A stretch of 64,000 nucleotides of DNA from positions 1-64,000 of the forward strand of contig CALOBA010000044.1 in NCBI GenBank assembly GCA_942491465.1. The letters are read 5' to 3'. The position numbers and the translations under genes are program-made. The stretch's first letter is position 1, and each line of letters begins with the position of its first letter. Of this stretch, positions 18,863 through 28,029 are shown in pieces. A model generated the notes under the pieces. That model was not told the origin of the DNA and made no database searches. It saw nothing but the letters and a program-made list of their open reading frames with translations. The stretch comes from CALOBA01 sp942491465. Lineage in GTDB: Bacteria; Pseudomonadota; Gammaproteobacteria; Chromatiales; Chromatiaceae.

Positions 18863-19828
18863 ATGTCCTCATACCCGCCGTCCGCCGCCACCACCAGCTC
18901 CCCGACCGCCATCGCCGATGGCCTGAGCCGGAACCTGCAACGGGTGATGCGCGAGCAGCCGCGGGCGATCCGCTGGCTGCTTGCGGCGTTGACCGCCGGC
19001 GGGCATGTCCTGCTGGAGGATGTCCCGGGGACGGGCAAGACCACGCTGGCCAAGGCCCTGGCGCGCTCCATCCGCGCCGACTTCAAGCGCGTCCAGTTCA
19101 CGCCGGATCTGATGCCGACGGACATCGTCGGCGTCTCGGTGTTCGATCCGGCCGAGCATCGGTTCCACTTCCGCCCCGGGCCCGTGTTCACGCAGATCCT
19201 GCTCGCCGACGAGATCAACCGCGCCTCGCCGCGCACCCAGTCGGCCCTGCTCGAGGCCATGGGTGAGGCCCAGGTCAGCGTCGACGGCGAGGTCCAGCCC
19301 CTGGATGAGCTGTTCTTCGTCATCGCCACGCAAAACCCGGTGGAGCTGCACGGCACCTACCCGTTGCCCGAGGCGCAGATGGATCGGTTCGCCATGCGCT
19401 TCGGCCTGGGCTATATCGGTGCCGATGCCGAGGTGGCGCTGCTCGACGATCAGCGCGGCGGTCACCCCCTGGAGCGGCTGGCGCCTTGCGCCGAGACCAC
19501 CGATATCCTCGCCCTGCGCCGCGCGGCGCAGGCGGTCCGCGTCAGCGAGACCATCCGCCACTACATCGTCGCGCTGGTGGCCGCCACCCGCGACGCCGAG
19601 GGCGTCACCTTGGGCGCCAGCCCCCGCGCATCGCTGATGCTGATGAAGACGGCCCAAGCCCTGGCGCTGTTCGACGGCCTGGACTACCTGCCGCCGGAGC
19701 CCATCCGCGAGGTCGCCACGGCGGTCATCGCCCATCGTCTCGGGCTCGATCCCCAGGCGCGCTACGCCGGGCGCAGCGCCGAGGCGGTGGTGCAGGAGTG
19801 TATCGATCAAGTACCGGTGCCACGCTAG
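18863..19828 (+). CDS. MoxR-family AAA+ ATPase
   Basis: 321 residues. Walker A is in EDVPGTGKTTLAKAL and Walker B in ILLADEINRASPRTQSALLEAM. The sensor segment reads FFVIATQNPVELHGTYPLPEA and ASPRASLMLMKTAQA follows later. MoxR ATPases act as chaperones for metal-enzyme or VWA partner proteins. The usual DUF58/VWA partners are not next door; the window's VWA gene is 16 kb away. Confidence 0.92.
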   Translation: MSSYPPSAATTSSPTAIADGLSRNLQRVMREQPRAIRWLLAALTAGGHVLLEDVPGTGKTTLAKALARSIRADFKRVQFTPDLMPTDIVGVSVFDPAEHRFHFRPGPVFTQILLADEINRASPRTQSALLEAMGEAQVSVDGEVQPLDELFFVIATQNPVELHGTYPLPEAQMDRFAMRFGLGYIGADAEVALLDDQRGGHPLERLAPCAETTDILALRRAAQAVRVSETIRHYIVALVAATRDAEGVTLGASPRASLMLMKTAQALALFDGLDYLPPEPIREVATAVIAHRLGLDPQARYAGRSAEAVVQECIDQVPVPR

Positions 19829-19928
19829 GCCGGTCCCTGCGGCACCGGGCTTTGCGTTGCCCCGATCCAACCCCTATCTACCTGGCGTCGGCCGCCGATG
19901 CCCGGCCCAAGCCATCAGGAAGCCCACG

Positions 19929-20804
19929 ATGCCCTTCATCGGAGTCCTCCCGGAACGCGCCCACATCTTCAACGCCCAGCCGCGACGCGAGGTCGCGGTC
20001 AGCGACGCGGCGGCCTGGCGGCTGAACCCAGACCACCGGCAGGTCTACAACAAGCTTGCCCTGGCGATCAATGCCGGTCTGCTGGCCGCACCTTGCGGGG
20101 TCGACCCCCGCGATCTCGGCCTGCGTGGCGACGACCTGGTCTTCGTCAAGCCGATCATCAACCTGGCCGGGATGGCGCTGGAGGCGCGCGCGGTGCGCGC
20201 TGACGCGGTGGTCATGGACCCCGGGTGCTTCTGGTGCGAGCACTTGAGCGGCGCCCAGACCAGCACCGACTGCCTGGTGCAGGACGGTGAGCCGGTCTGG
20301 ATCGCCCACACCGAGGCATCGGCGGAGAAGTCCAGCCAGCGCCCCATCTACTGGCGGGTCGGTGCCGCGCTGCCCGAGATCGACACCATCGCCATCGACT
20401 GGGTGCGCGCCAACCTCGCGGGCTATACCGGCATCTGCAACCTGGAGCTGATCGGCGGGCGCCCGATCGAGGCACATCTGCGCGGTTCCAACGGCTTCTT
20501 CGACCTCTATGGTGGCGACTTCGTGCCGGCCTGGGCCGCGCTGATGGACGGCGCCCCCTTCACCCCGCCACCGCCGCCGCCGGGCGGCCTTATCATCTCG
20601 GTCTTCGGTCACGGCAGCGTGACCCCGCACCAGATCGCCGCCGCCGAGGCCGTCGGCGTACAGGTACAGCCCGACCGCAACACCCCGGACCGGGTCGCCA
20701 TCCTGCGCTGTCGCGAGCTGGCCGCCGGTATGGCGGTGCGCCGGCAGTTGCTCGGCCAGCCGCCGGGAGCCGCCGGCGACGTCGATCCGCCCCCGCGCCC
20801 TTGA
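19929..20804 (+). CDS. ATP-grasp-like hypothetical protein
   Basis: 291 residues from MPFIGVLPERAHIFN. The stretch YTGICNLELIGGRPIEAHLR followed by GFFDLYGGDFVPAWAALMDG resembles the C-terminal metal/ATP-binding part of ATP-grasp ligases. The N-terminal half contains GCFWCEHLSG and lacks an obvious ATP-grasp start, so it may be a divergent or catalytically altered member. Proline-rich PPPPPPGG precedes the C-terminal domain. It lies between moxR-like and hupK-like genes in the same direction. Function not known. Confidence 0.55.
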   Translation: MPFIGVLPERAHIFNAQPRREVAVSDAAAWRLNPDHRQVYNKLALAINAGLLAAPCGVDPRDLGLRGDDLVFVKPIINLAGMALEARAVRADAVVMDPGCFWCEHLSGAQTSTDCLVQDGEPVWIAHTEASAEKSSQRPIYWRVGAALPEIDTIAIDWVRANLAGYTGICNLELIGGRPIEAHLRGSNGFFDLYGGDFVPAWAALMDGAPFTPPPPPPGGLIISVFGHGSVTPHQIAAAEAVGVQVQPDRNTPDRVAILRCRELAAGMAVRRQLLGQPPGAAGDVDPPPRP

Positions 20805-20837
20805 GAGCCTGGATCGATTTAGTGCGCCCGAGCAGAC

Positions 20838-22082
20838 ATGCCTGATCCCGGCGGCGAGCTGGGTATTGCCATCCACCGATCCAGTGGCGAGGTGCGGATC
20901 GGATCCAGCCGCCCGCTGGCGGCAACCCAAGTATTTGTCGGCAAGCCGGTCGACTTGGTGGCCCGACGCCTCCCGCTGCTCTACAGCGTCTGCGCGACGG
21001 CTCAAGCGGTTGCCTGCGTGCAGGCATCGGAGCGGCTCCTGGGCATCTGCCCACCAGCGTCGGTGTCCATACAGCGCGCGCTGCTGATGCTCGCGGAGAC
21101 GGCCAAGGAGCACCTGTGGCGACTGCTGCTCGACTGGCCGCGGGCGCTGGCGCCGCTCGCCGCAGCCCCGCCCGCCGACGAGATCGCGTTGGGCACGGCC
21201 CTGCGTGCCTATCTGACGTTGCGTCGTCGGCTCAGCGCCGCTGGCGACCCGCTGCGCCCCGGCGCACGCTCGCCGCTGCCCGCCGTGGACAGCATCGAGC
21301 CCCCCATCGCCGCACTCATCGAGACCGCGCAGCAGCGGGTCTTCGGCACGCAGGCGTCGGCATGGCTGCGCCAGACCACCGACGCCGACGCCCTGCTGCG
21401 ATGGGCCGCCCAGGGCGAGACGGGACCGGCACACCTGGTGCGCGTGATCCGCCGAGATGAACTGGCCGAGCTGGGGCGCAACCCGGTGGCAATGCTCGAC
21501 CCGAGCGCCGACGCCGGCCAGTCGGCAACGATCCGAGATGCCCTCGCGGCGACCGACGCGGACGCCTTCGTTGCCCATCCGACGATTCACGGACAACCGC
21601 GGGAGACGACACCGCTGGCCCGCGAGATGGCACGGCAGGGGGCGGTGGCGGAGCTTGCCGCGCGCCACGGCAACGGCCTGCTGCCGCGGCTGGGGGCCCT
21701 GCTGGTGGAACTGGCCAGGGCACTGGCCGCGCTGCAGACGGCGGCATCCGGCGCCGCCGACAGCCTGAGCCCGACGCGAAGCGCCATCGCAGCAGCGCCC
21801 ACCGACCAGGCCGGCGCCGCCATCGGCGTCGCCGACGCCGCCCGCGGCCTGCTCGTGCACCGACTCGCGGGCACGCGCGAGCGTGTCGTCGGCTACCGCA
21901 TCCTCGCACCGACGGAGTGGAACTTTCACCCCAGGGGCGTGGTTGCTCAGGGGCTCGCGGCCATCGCCGGAGACCTGCCGAGTCGGTCTGCTGATGCCCT
22001 GCTGCGTCATCGCGCGGCACTCTATGTGACCGCGGTCGACCCCTGCGTCGCCTATCGGCTGGAGATCGGCGGGGCGGGGTGA
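20838..22082 (+). CDS. hupK: HupK-like hydrogenase-related protein
   Basis: 414 residues. The protein resembles a degenerate [NiFe]-hydrogenase large subunit. An N-terminal strand pattern (GELGIAIHRSSGEVRIGSS) leads to YSVCATAQAVACVQASERLLG where the large subunit would have its first Cys pair. AETAKEHLWRLLLDWP follows. The C-terminus reads GYRILAPTEWNFHPRGVVAQGLA and DPCVAYRLEI, echoing the DPCxxC end. HupK helps mature uptake hydrogenase, probably as a scaffold for the active-site cluster. No other hup or hyp gene lies in the window, so it is an orphan here. Confidence 0.65.
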   Translation: MPDPGGELGIAIHRSSGEVRIGSSRPLAATQVFVGKPVDLVARRLPLLYSVCATAQAVACVQASERLLGICPPASVSIQRALLMLAETAKEHLWRLLLDWPRALAPLAAAPPADEIALGTALRAYLTLRRRLSAAGDPLRPGARSPLPAVDSIEPPIAALIETAQQRVFGTQASAWLRQTTDADALLRWAAQGETGPAHLVRVIRRDELAELGRNPVAMLDPSADAGQSATIRDALAATDADAFVAHPTIHGQPRETTPLAREMARQGAVAELAARHGNGLLPRLGALLVELARALAALQTAASGAADSLSPTRSAIAAAPTDQAGAAIGVADAARGLLVHRLAGTRERVVGYRILAPTEWNFHPRGVVAQGLAAIAGDLPSRSADALLRHRAALYVTAVDPCVAYRLEIGGAG

Positions 22083-22155
22083 GCCACGCAAGCCTACCTG
22101 CGCCAAGGGCTCCCTGCCGCGGGTGCAATTGAAGTCGCACCGACGCGGACCGGGC

Positions 22156-24414
22156 TCAGTAGCTGTCGAGGGGATCGATGTCGACCCCCCAACGCAGGTG
22201 CCGCGGTGGCCGCAGCGCGCGCAGCATCGGCAGCCAGACGTCGAGCATCTGCTGCAAGGGTCCGCGGGCCGCGCCTTGCAGGAGCAGCTGGGCGCGGATG
22301 CGTTGCGCACGCCGCTCCATGGGCGCCGGCGCCGGTCCCCAAAACTGCAGGCCGGGCCAGCGTCCGCTCTGCAGCAGCGGCGCGGCGGCGCCCAGGGCCT
22401 GGTGCAGAAAGGCCATTGCCGCCTGCTCCACCGGACTGTCGGCGCGGATGAGGACTTGGTGGCTGTAGGGCGGCAGACCGGCGGCGCGGCGCTCCGCCAG
22501 GGCGGCCTCGGCAAAGGCGCCGTAGCCGTCGCGCAGCAGCCGACCGAGCAGCGGATGACGCGGGTGGCGCGTCTGCAACATCACCGTCCCCGGGCGCTGT
22601 GCACGCCCGGCGCGACCGGCGACCTGGATCAATAACTGGGCCATGCGCTCGGTGGCGCGGAAATCGGCGCCGTACAGCCCCTGGTCCAGGTCGAGGATGC
22701 CCACCAGCGTAACGCCGGGCAGATGATGCCCCTTGGCCAGCATCTGGGTGCCGAGCAACAGCCGATACTCGCCGTCGCGGGCGGCGGCGAGCAGCCGCTC
22801 CAGCTCGCCCTTGCGACGGGTGGTGTCGCGGTCGATGCGCGCCAACGGGATGCCGGGGAAGCGCTGGCGCAGCGTATCCTCCACCCGCTCGGTGCCCTGC
22901 CCCAGGGGGCGCAGGTCCGGTCCTTCACAATACGGGCACTGCACCGGCTGCCGACGCTCCTCGCCGCAATGGTGACAGATCAGCCGCGCACGTCCCCGAT
23001 GCAGCGTCATGCGCGCGTCGCAGTTGACGCATTCACTGATCCAACCGCAATCGTGACAGGTGAGCACCGGCGAGAAGCCGCGCCGGTTCAGGAACAGCAG
23101 CACCTGATTGCCGGCCTCGATCTCACCGCGCATGCGCTCGAGCAGGGCATGGCTGAGGCCGGTTTCCAGGGGCTGGGCGCGGATGTCGGCGACCAGGATG
23201 CGCGGTGCTCGGGCCGCACCGGCTCGCGCATGCAGATGCAAGTGATGGTAGCGGCCTTGACGGGCATTGTGCAGCGTCTCCAGCGACGGCGTCGCCGAGC
23301 CGAGCAGGATGGGGCAGTCGGCGAGCTGGGCGCGGCGCACCGCCAGGTCCCTGGCCGAGTAGCGGCAGCCGTCCTGCTGCTTCAGCGACAGGTCGTGCTC
23401 CTCGTCGACGATGACCAGCCCGAGGTCGGGCAGCGGCGTGAGCACCGCCGAGCGGGTGCCGAGCAGCAGCCGCGCGCGACCGCCGGCCACGTCGCGCCAG
23501 GCCTGCTCGCGCTCCACATCCCCGAGGCCGGAGTGCAGCAGCGCCAACGGCGCGGCGATGCGCCGGGCAATGCGCCGATAGAGCTGCGGCGTCAGGCCGA
23601 TCTCGGGCACCAGCACCAGCACTTGACGGCCGCGCGCCAACGCCTGATCGATCAACCGCAGGTAGACCTCGGTCTTGCCGCTGCCGGTGACCCCGTCGAG
23701 CAGGAAGCAGCCGAATCCGTCGCCGGCGTCCGTGACCGCGTCGACGGCCGCGCGCTGCTCGGCGTTCAGGCTGGGTCCGGCCATCACCGTGCGCGCCTCG
23801 AGATCGGCCGCGTCGGTTGCATCCGCTGCCAGACGACAGCGCTCGATCAGGCCCTTGCCGACCAATGCCCTGAGTGCCGCGGACGGATCCGGACCTTGCG
23901 CGCGCAGCGCCTCATCGGCAAGCGGATGACCGGCAGCCCTAAGCTGCGCCAACAAGACGCGCTGCCGCTTGGCCCGCCCCAGGCCCTCCGGTGCGGTCGC
24001 AAGACCCGCCGCGGTCAGGCACCAGCCGAGGCGGCTCGGCTGCGCGAGGGGCTGCGCCCGGCGCAGGCGCCCCGGAAGGGCGCCGAACAAGGCCTCCCCC
24101 GGCGGGCAACGGTAATAGCGGGCAGCCCAGAGCAGCAGCTCCAGGTGCGCCGGGCTGAACAGGGGCGCCGGATCGAGTATCGCCTCCAACGCCCGCAACG
24201 ACTCCCGCGGCAGCTCCGAGCACTGATCGACCGCCACGATCATACCGATGCGCCGACCACGACCGAACGGCGCCAGCGCACGCATACCCGGTCGCGGGGC
24301 CGCGGCCGAGGGCGGGCTCGGCGGCAGGTAGTCGAACAGCCCCGGCAACGGCGCCGCGATTGCCAAACGCAGACAGCCGCAGCAAGGATCGGGCGCGAGC
24401 GGCGTCTCGGCCAT
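22156..24414 (-). CDS. priA: Primosomal protein N' (replication restart helicase PriA)
   Basis: 752 residues from MAETPLAPDPCC. It is a 3'-5' DNA helicase that restarts collapsed forks. Walker A is GVTGSGKTEVYL, the DEAH-type box is IVDEEHD, and LLGSATPSLETL follows. Two zinc clusters are formed by CHDCGWISECVNC and CHHCGEERRQPVQCPYC. GTERVEDTLRQRFPGIPLARID and GTQMLAKGHHLPGVTLV mark the second RecA lobe. The end is convergent with the hupK-like gene. Confidence 0.95.
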   Translation of the reverse strand: MAETPLAPDPCCGCLRLAIAAPLPGLFDYLPPSPPSAAAPRPGMRALAPFGRGRRIGMIVAVDQCSELPRESLRALEAILDPAPLFSPAHLELLLWAARYYRCPPGEALFGALPGRLRRAQPLAQPSRLGWCLTAAGLATAPEGLGRAKRQRVLLAQLRAAGHPLADEALRAQGPDPSAALRALVGKGLIERCRLAADATDAADLEARTVMAGPSLNAEQRAAVDAVTDAGDGFGCFLLDGVTGSGKTEVYLRLIDQALARGRQVLVLVPEIGLTPQLYRRIARRIAAPLALLHSGLGDVEREQAWRDVAGGRARLLLGTRSAVLTPLPDLGLVIVDEEHDLSLKQQDGCRYSARDLAVRRAQLADCPILLGSATPSLETLHNARQGRYHHLHLHARAGAARAPRILVADIRAQPLETGLSHALLERMRGEIEAGNQVLLFLNRRGFSPVLTCHDCGWISECVNCDARMTLHRGRARLICHHCGEERRQPVQCPYCEGPDLRPLGQGTERVEDTLRQRFPGIPLARIDRDTTRRKGELERLLAAARDGEYRLLLGTQMLAKGHHLPGVTLVGILDLDQGLYGADFRATERMAQLLIQVAGRAGRAQRPGTVMLQTRHPRHPLLGRLLRDGYGAFAEAALAERRAAGLPPYSHQVLIRADSPVEQAAMAFLHQALGAAAPLLQSGRWPGLQFWGPAPAPMERRAQRIRAQLLLQGAARGPLQQMLDVWLPMLRALRPPRHLRWGVDIDPLDSY

Positions 24415-24782
24415 CGCTGACAACCTAGCCCGTCGGCCCGCGGGGACGCAGGGCGCAGCCTCCTGCAAGCCCCTGACGACTGGCATCCCGGGCAGCGGGC
24501 CTGCGCTCGCGAAGGCTGTGGATAAGTCCGGGGAAAACCCCTGAGCAGGGTCCGAGCGGGGGCAGGTTCATGGCATCCTCATGCGTTCGTTCAGGTGTTG
24601 AAAAACGGGCATAACACCATATGACTCAGTTAGTTGTATCGCCGCAAACGCGCCGTAGGGGCACTTCGGGGGGACATCGTCACCAGGGGGGCCGAGCGGT
24701 CGGGATCCTGTTGAAAACAACGTCTTGCCGAGGCCGCCCAGGCTCGGCTGGCGACCGTATTGCAACCGAATAGCAAGGGTGT
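24415..24782. other. Intergenic region with one DnaA-box-like site
   Basis: A 368-base gap between divergent priA and the HNH gene. It contains one exact TGTGGATAA at 24517-24525 and otherwise nothing I can identify. Composition drops locally toward AT around 24595-24650, as expected for promoters. Confidence 0.3.
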
Positions 24783-25424
24783 ATGATGCCGTTCAATCAC
24801 CAGGACCGGAGCAGCCCGGGTCACGACATGTTGTTACTGAGCCAGCAGGTGTTACGTACCGACTTGGCGGGTATGCCGCTGGAGTGGGTCGATTATAAGG
24901 CGGCCGCGAGACTCTACTATCTCGGCTTGGTCGCCTATTGCTGCGGCAATCCGATCATGGAGCTGCGCGGTGGCGTCAACGCCCGCACCCAATCGCGCAG
25001 TGTGATCGAGATCCATTCGATCATCGCCACCCACGGCGCCCACCACGCGGTCAACAAGCTGCGCGACGACTACGCCCCGCCGCTGTCGAACCGGACCTTG
25101 TTTCAGCGCGATGATCACATCTGCATGTACTGCGGTGGCCGCTTCTCCGCCCGCAACCTCTCCCGCGACCACGTCCGTCCGGTGAGTCTGGGCGGCAGCG
25201 ACCACTGGAACAACGTCATCACCGCCTGCGTGCGCTGCAACAATTACAAGGCCGGGCGCACCCCGGAGGCGGCGGGGATGGAGCTGCTGGCGGTGCCGTT
25301 CACACCGACCCACGCCGAGTACATCTATCTGATGGGCCGCAATGTGCTCGCGGACCAGATGGCGTTCCTGCGCGCCCACTTTCCACGCACCAGTCCGTTG
25401 CTGCGCCGCATGCTTGCGGCCTGA
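24783..25424 (+). CDS. HNH endonuclease family protein
   Basis: Up to 213 residues; the start could also be the Met at 24828 (MLLLSQQV). The C-terminal half is an HNH domain: CMYCGGRF, then RDHVRPVSLGGSDHWNN, then CVRCNNYKAGRTP. The two CxxC pairs would bind zinc and the DH...N residues would bind the catalytic metal. The N-terminal part (MPLEWVDYKAAARLYYLGLVAY) is the usual lead-in for this widespread stand-alone family. Its biological role is not defined. Confidence 0.88.
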   Translation: MMPFNHQDRSSPGHDMLLLSQQVLRTDLAGMPLEWVDYKAAARLYYLGLVAYCCGNPIMELRGGVNARTQSRSVIEIHSIIATHGAHHAVNKLRDDYAPPLSNRTLFQRDDHICMYCGGRFSARNLSRDHVRPVSLGGSDHWNNVITACVRCNNYKAGRTPEAAGMELLAVPFTPTHAEYIYLMGRNVLADQMAFLRAHFPRTSPLLRRMLAA

Positions 25425-25540
25425 GCACCCGCGCCGCGCGTCTAAGCGGCTGCTGTGATCGCGTCGCCAAACGTCCTCGCGTTGGCGCCCTTGCCGCAAC
25501 GCCGATACAGGCACGGACGAGACCATCCTCCGAGAGAGCA

Positions 25541-26425
25541 ATGAAGAACGATTGGCAGCGTATTGCGGCACAGATCGAGACCGTGACCGGGGAGCCGTTC
25601 CGCCCCGCCCCGCCCCGCGATGTGGGCGGCGGCTGCATCAGCTCGGCGATCGTGCTCGATGACGGCAAGCGCGCCCTGTTCGTCAAGCTGAACCAGGTCG
25701 AGCTGCTGGACATGTTCGAGGCCGAGGCGGCGGGCCTGGCGGAGATCGCCGCCACGGCGAGCATCCGGGTACCGCAGCCGATCTGCACCGGCACCACCGG
25801 GGCCCTGGCCTACATCGCGATGGAGCGCCTATCGCTGAGCGGTGGCGGCAAGCACGGGGCCGCTACTGCGGGCGAGCAACTGGCGGCCATGCACCGGGCC
25901 ACGCGCGATCGCTTCGGCTGGGTGCGCGACAACACCATCGGTTCGACGCCGCAGCCGAATCGCGAGAGCGACGACTGGATCGGATTCTGGGGCGAGCAAC
26001 GGCTGGGCTTCCAGCTTGATCTCGCGGCGCGTCAAGGCTACGCCGGGCGCCTACAGCAGCGCGGCGAGCGGCTGCTGGAGCGGTTCGCGGCCCTCATCGA
26101 CCACGCCCCATCGCCGTCGTTGCTGCACGGCGATCTGTGGGGCGGCAACATCGGCTACACCGATGCCGATCAGCCCGTGATCTTCGACCCGGCCGTCTAC
26201 TACGGCGACCGCGAGGCCGACCTGGCCATGACGGAGCTGTTCGGCGGGTTCGGGGCGGACTTCTATGCGGCCTACAACGCCGCCTGGCCCTTGGACAGCG
26301 GCTACGGGGTGCGCAAGACGCTCTACAATCTCTACCACATCCTCAACCATCTCAACCTCTTCGGTAGCGGCTATCGCTCCCAGGCCGAGCGCATGATCGA
26401 TCGGCTGCTGGCCGATCTCGGCTAG
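25541..26425 (+). CDS. Fructosamine kinase family protein
   Basis: 294 residues. The aminoglycoside-phosphotransferase-like fold is shown by VKLNQVELLDMFEAEAAGL (ATP-binding lysine and helix C), LLHGDLWGGNIG (catalytic Asp), and VIFDPAVYYGDREADLAMTELFGGF (metal-binding DPA). These enzymes phosphorylate ketosamine adducts so that glycated proteins can be repaired. The end LYNLYHILNHLNLFGSGY is typical. Confidence 0.92.
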   Translation: MKNDWQRIAAQIETVTGEPFRPAPPRDVGGGCISSAIVLDDGKRALFVKLNQVELLDMFEAEAAGLAEIAATASIRVPQPICTGTTGALAYIAMERLSLSGGGKHGAATAGEQLAAMHRATRDRFGWVRDNTIGSTPQPNRESDDWIGFWGEQRLGFQLDLAARQGYAGRLQQRGERLLERFAALIDHAPSPSLLHGDLWGGNIGYTDADQPVIFDPAVYYGDREADLAMTELFGGFGADFYAAYNAAWPLDSGYGVRKTLYNLYHILNHLNLFGSGYRSQAERMIDRLLADLG

Positions 26426-26560
26426 GCCCCTAAGCCGCGAAGGTTGGCGCCGGCGCGATGATTGGCATTCCGCTCTTGTTACCGATATGTTAAAACGCGG
26501 GCCAAATCGTTTTTTAACCGACTGATGCGCCGCGTGATCAACCCCGACCCGTTTTCCCGT

Positions 26561-27073
26561 ATGCGCCGCGAGCTGCTGATCCTACGCCACGCCAAATCCG
26601 ACTGGAAAAGCGACGCGGCCACGGACTTTGAGCGCCCCCTGGCCAAGCGCGGCAAGAAGGATGCGCCGCGCATCGGTGCCTGGCTCTACCGCGAGGGGCT
26701 GACACCCGACGCCGTCGTCAGCTCGCCGGCGGAGCGCGCCCGCGAGACCACGCTGAAGGTCTGCAAGGGCCTGGATTTCAAGAAGAAGGCGATTGCTTGG
26801 GACGATGCCGTCTACGCTGCCGAACTCGCGGACCTGCTCGCGGTGCTCGCCCGCTGCCCGGCCGATGCCGGCACCGTGCTGCTGATCGGCCACAACCCCG
26901 GCCTCGAGGAGCTGGTCAGACACCTCACCGGCGGCGACCACGACGAGCCGGACGACGGCAAGCTGCTGCCCACGGGCGCCATCGCGCGGCTTGAGATGCC
27001 CGATGACTGGCACAGACTCGACGCCGGCTGCGCCGTGCTGCTGTCGATCACACGCCCGAAGCAGCTCAAGTAG
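26561..27073 (+). CDS. sixA: Phosphohistidine phosphatase SixA-type
   Basis: 170 residues from MRRELLILRHAKSDW. I preferred this to the upstream ATG at 26462, whose extra 33 residues have no family resemblance. The phosphoglycerate-mutase-like RHAK motif carries the catalytic histidine, SSPAERARETT the second element, and LLIGHNPGLEELV the second histidine. It removes phosphate from histidine in phosphorelay proteins such as ArcB, or from related substrates. Confidence 0.9.
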   Translation: MRRELLILRHAKSDWKSDAATDFERPLAKRGKKDAPRIGAWLYREGLTPDAVVSSPAERARETTLKVCKGLDFKKKAIAWDDAVYAAELADLLAVLARCPADAGTVLLIGHNPGLEELVRHLTGGDHDEPDDGKLLPTGAIARLEMPDDWHRLDAGCAVLLSITRPKQLK

Positions 27074-27251
27074 CGTCGACGACGGCATCCGCGCTTGCAT
27101 TGTCCGCGGGAACGTTGCAAGGTCGCCCCGCCCGCCGGACCGATCTCCTCCCTGACCGGCCCCCGGCTCGGCCTAATCCTCCGGATCTGCGAGGCGGCGC
27201 CATCCCGGTGTCGTCTCGCTATTCTCTACACGACTGCTTTCAGGTGATGTT

Positions 27252-27986
27252 ATGAAAGGTTTTCTTCGCTGGGTCGGTATCGCGGCCCTGGTGCTGCTGC
27301 TCGCCGGTTGCATCAAGCTCGATCAAACGCTGACGCTGAACGAGGACGGCTCAGGGACCCTCGACCTGCGCTACGGCATGGCGGAACAGACGATTGCGCA
27401 ATTGGAGGCCATGGAGAAGATGTCGCAGCAGGGCGAGACCGCCGACATCGAGGTCGAAGAGGGCAGCCCGTTCGACTTCGACGAGGCCGAGATCCGCGAG
27501 AATTTCGAGCAGGACAAGCCGGAGGGTGTGGAGCTGGTATCGGTGGCCTCCGAGGTTGTCGACGGCTGGAAGTACATGCAGATGCGCCTGAGCTTCAAGG
27601 ATCTGGAGGCGCTGAAGCGCACCGAGTTCTTCGAGGACAGCGACCTTTCCATCCGCCGCGACGACGACAACAACTACGTCCTGCTGCAGAAGACCGGCGC
27701 CGACGAGGCCGGCATCGGCGATGCCCCGGACGGCGACGGCGACGACCCCATGGCGGCGGCCATGATGGAACAGATGGCCGCGATGTTTGCCGGGCTGCGC
27801 ATTGCCAACAGCGTGGTCGTGCCGAGCAAGATCCTGGAGTCGAACGCCACGTCGGTCGACGGCAACAAGGCGACGTGGGTGTTCGACATCGACGAGGACC
27901 CGAGCATCCTGTCCAAGCTCAACAGCATGGACCTGCGGATGGTATTCGCGGGTGAGGGCGTCGACCTACCGGAGGTGTATCGCTGA
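27252..27986 (+). CDS. Lipoprotein, acidic, function unknown
   Basis: 244 residues. A lipoprotein signal peptide ends in the lipobox LLAGC, followed by IKLDQTLTLNEDGSGTLDLRY, a pattern common in bacterial LppM-like lipoproteins. The middle is strongly acidic (GDAPDGDGDDPM). It ends without a membrane segment. It is probably anchored in the envelope; no enzyme motif is seen. Confidence 0.7.
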   Translation: MKGFLRWVGIAALVLLLAGCIKLDQTLTLNEDGSGTLDLRYGMAEQTIAQLEAMEKMSQQGETADIEVEEGSPFDFDEAEIRENFEQDKPEGVELVSVASEVVDGWKYMQMRLSFKDLEALKRTEFFEDSDLSIRRDDDNNYVLLQKTGADEAGIGDAPDGDGDDPMAAAMMEQMAAMFAGLRIANSVVVPSKILESNATSVDGNKATWVFDIDEDPSILSKLNSMDLRMVFAGEGVDLPEVYR

Positions 27987-28029
27987 CGGGTCGCGCCGAT
28001 CCCGTCGAGCGCGACAACGGATCTGCCGC

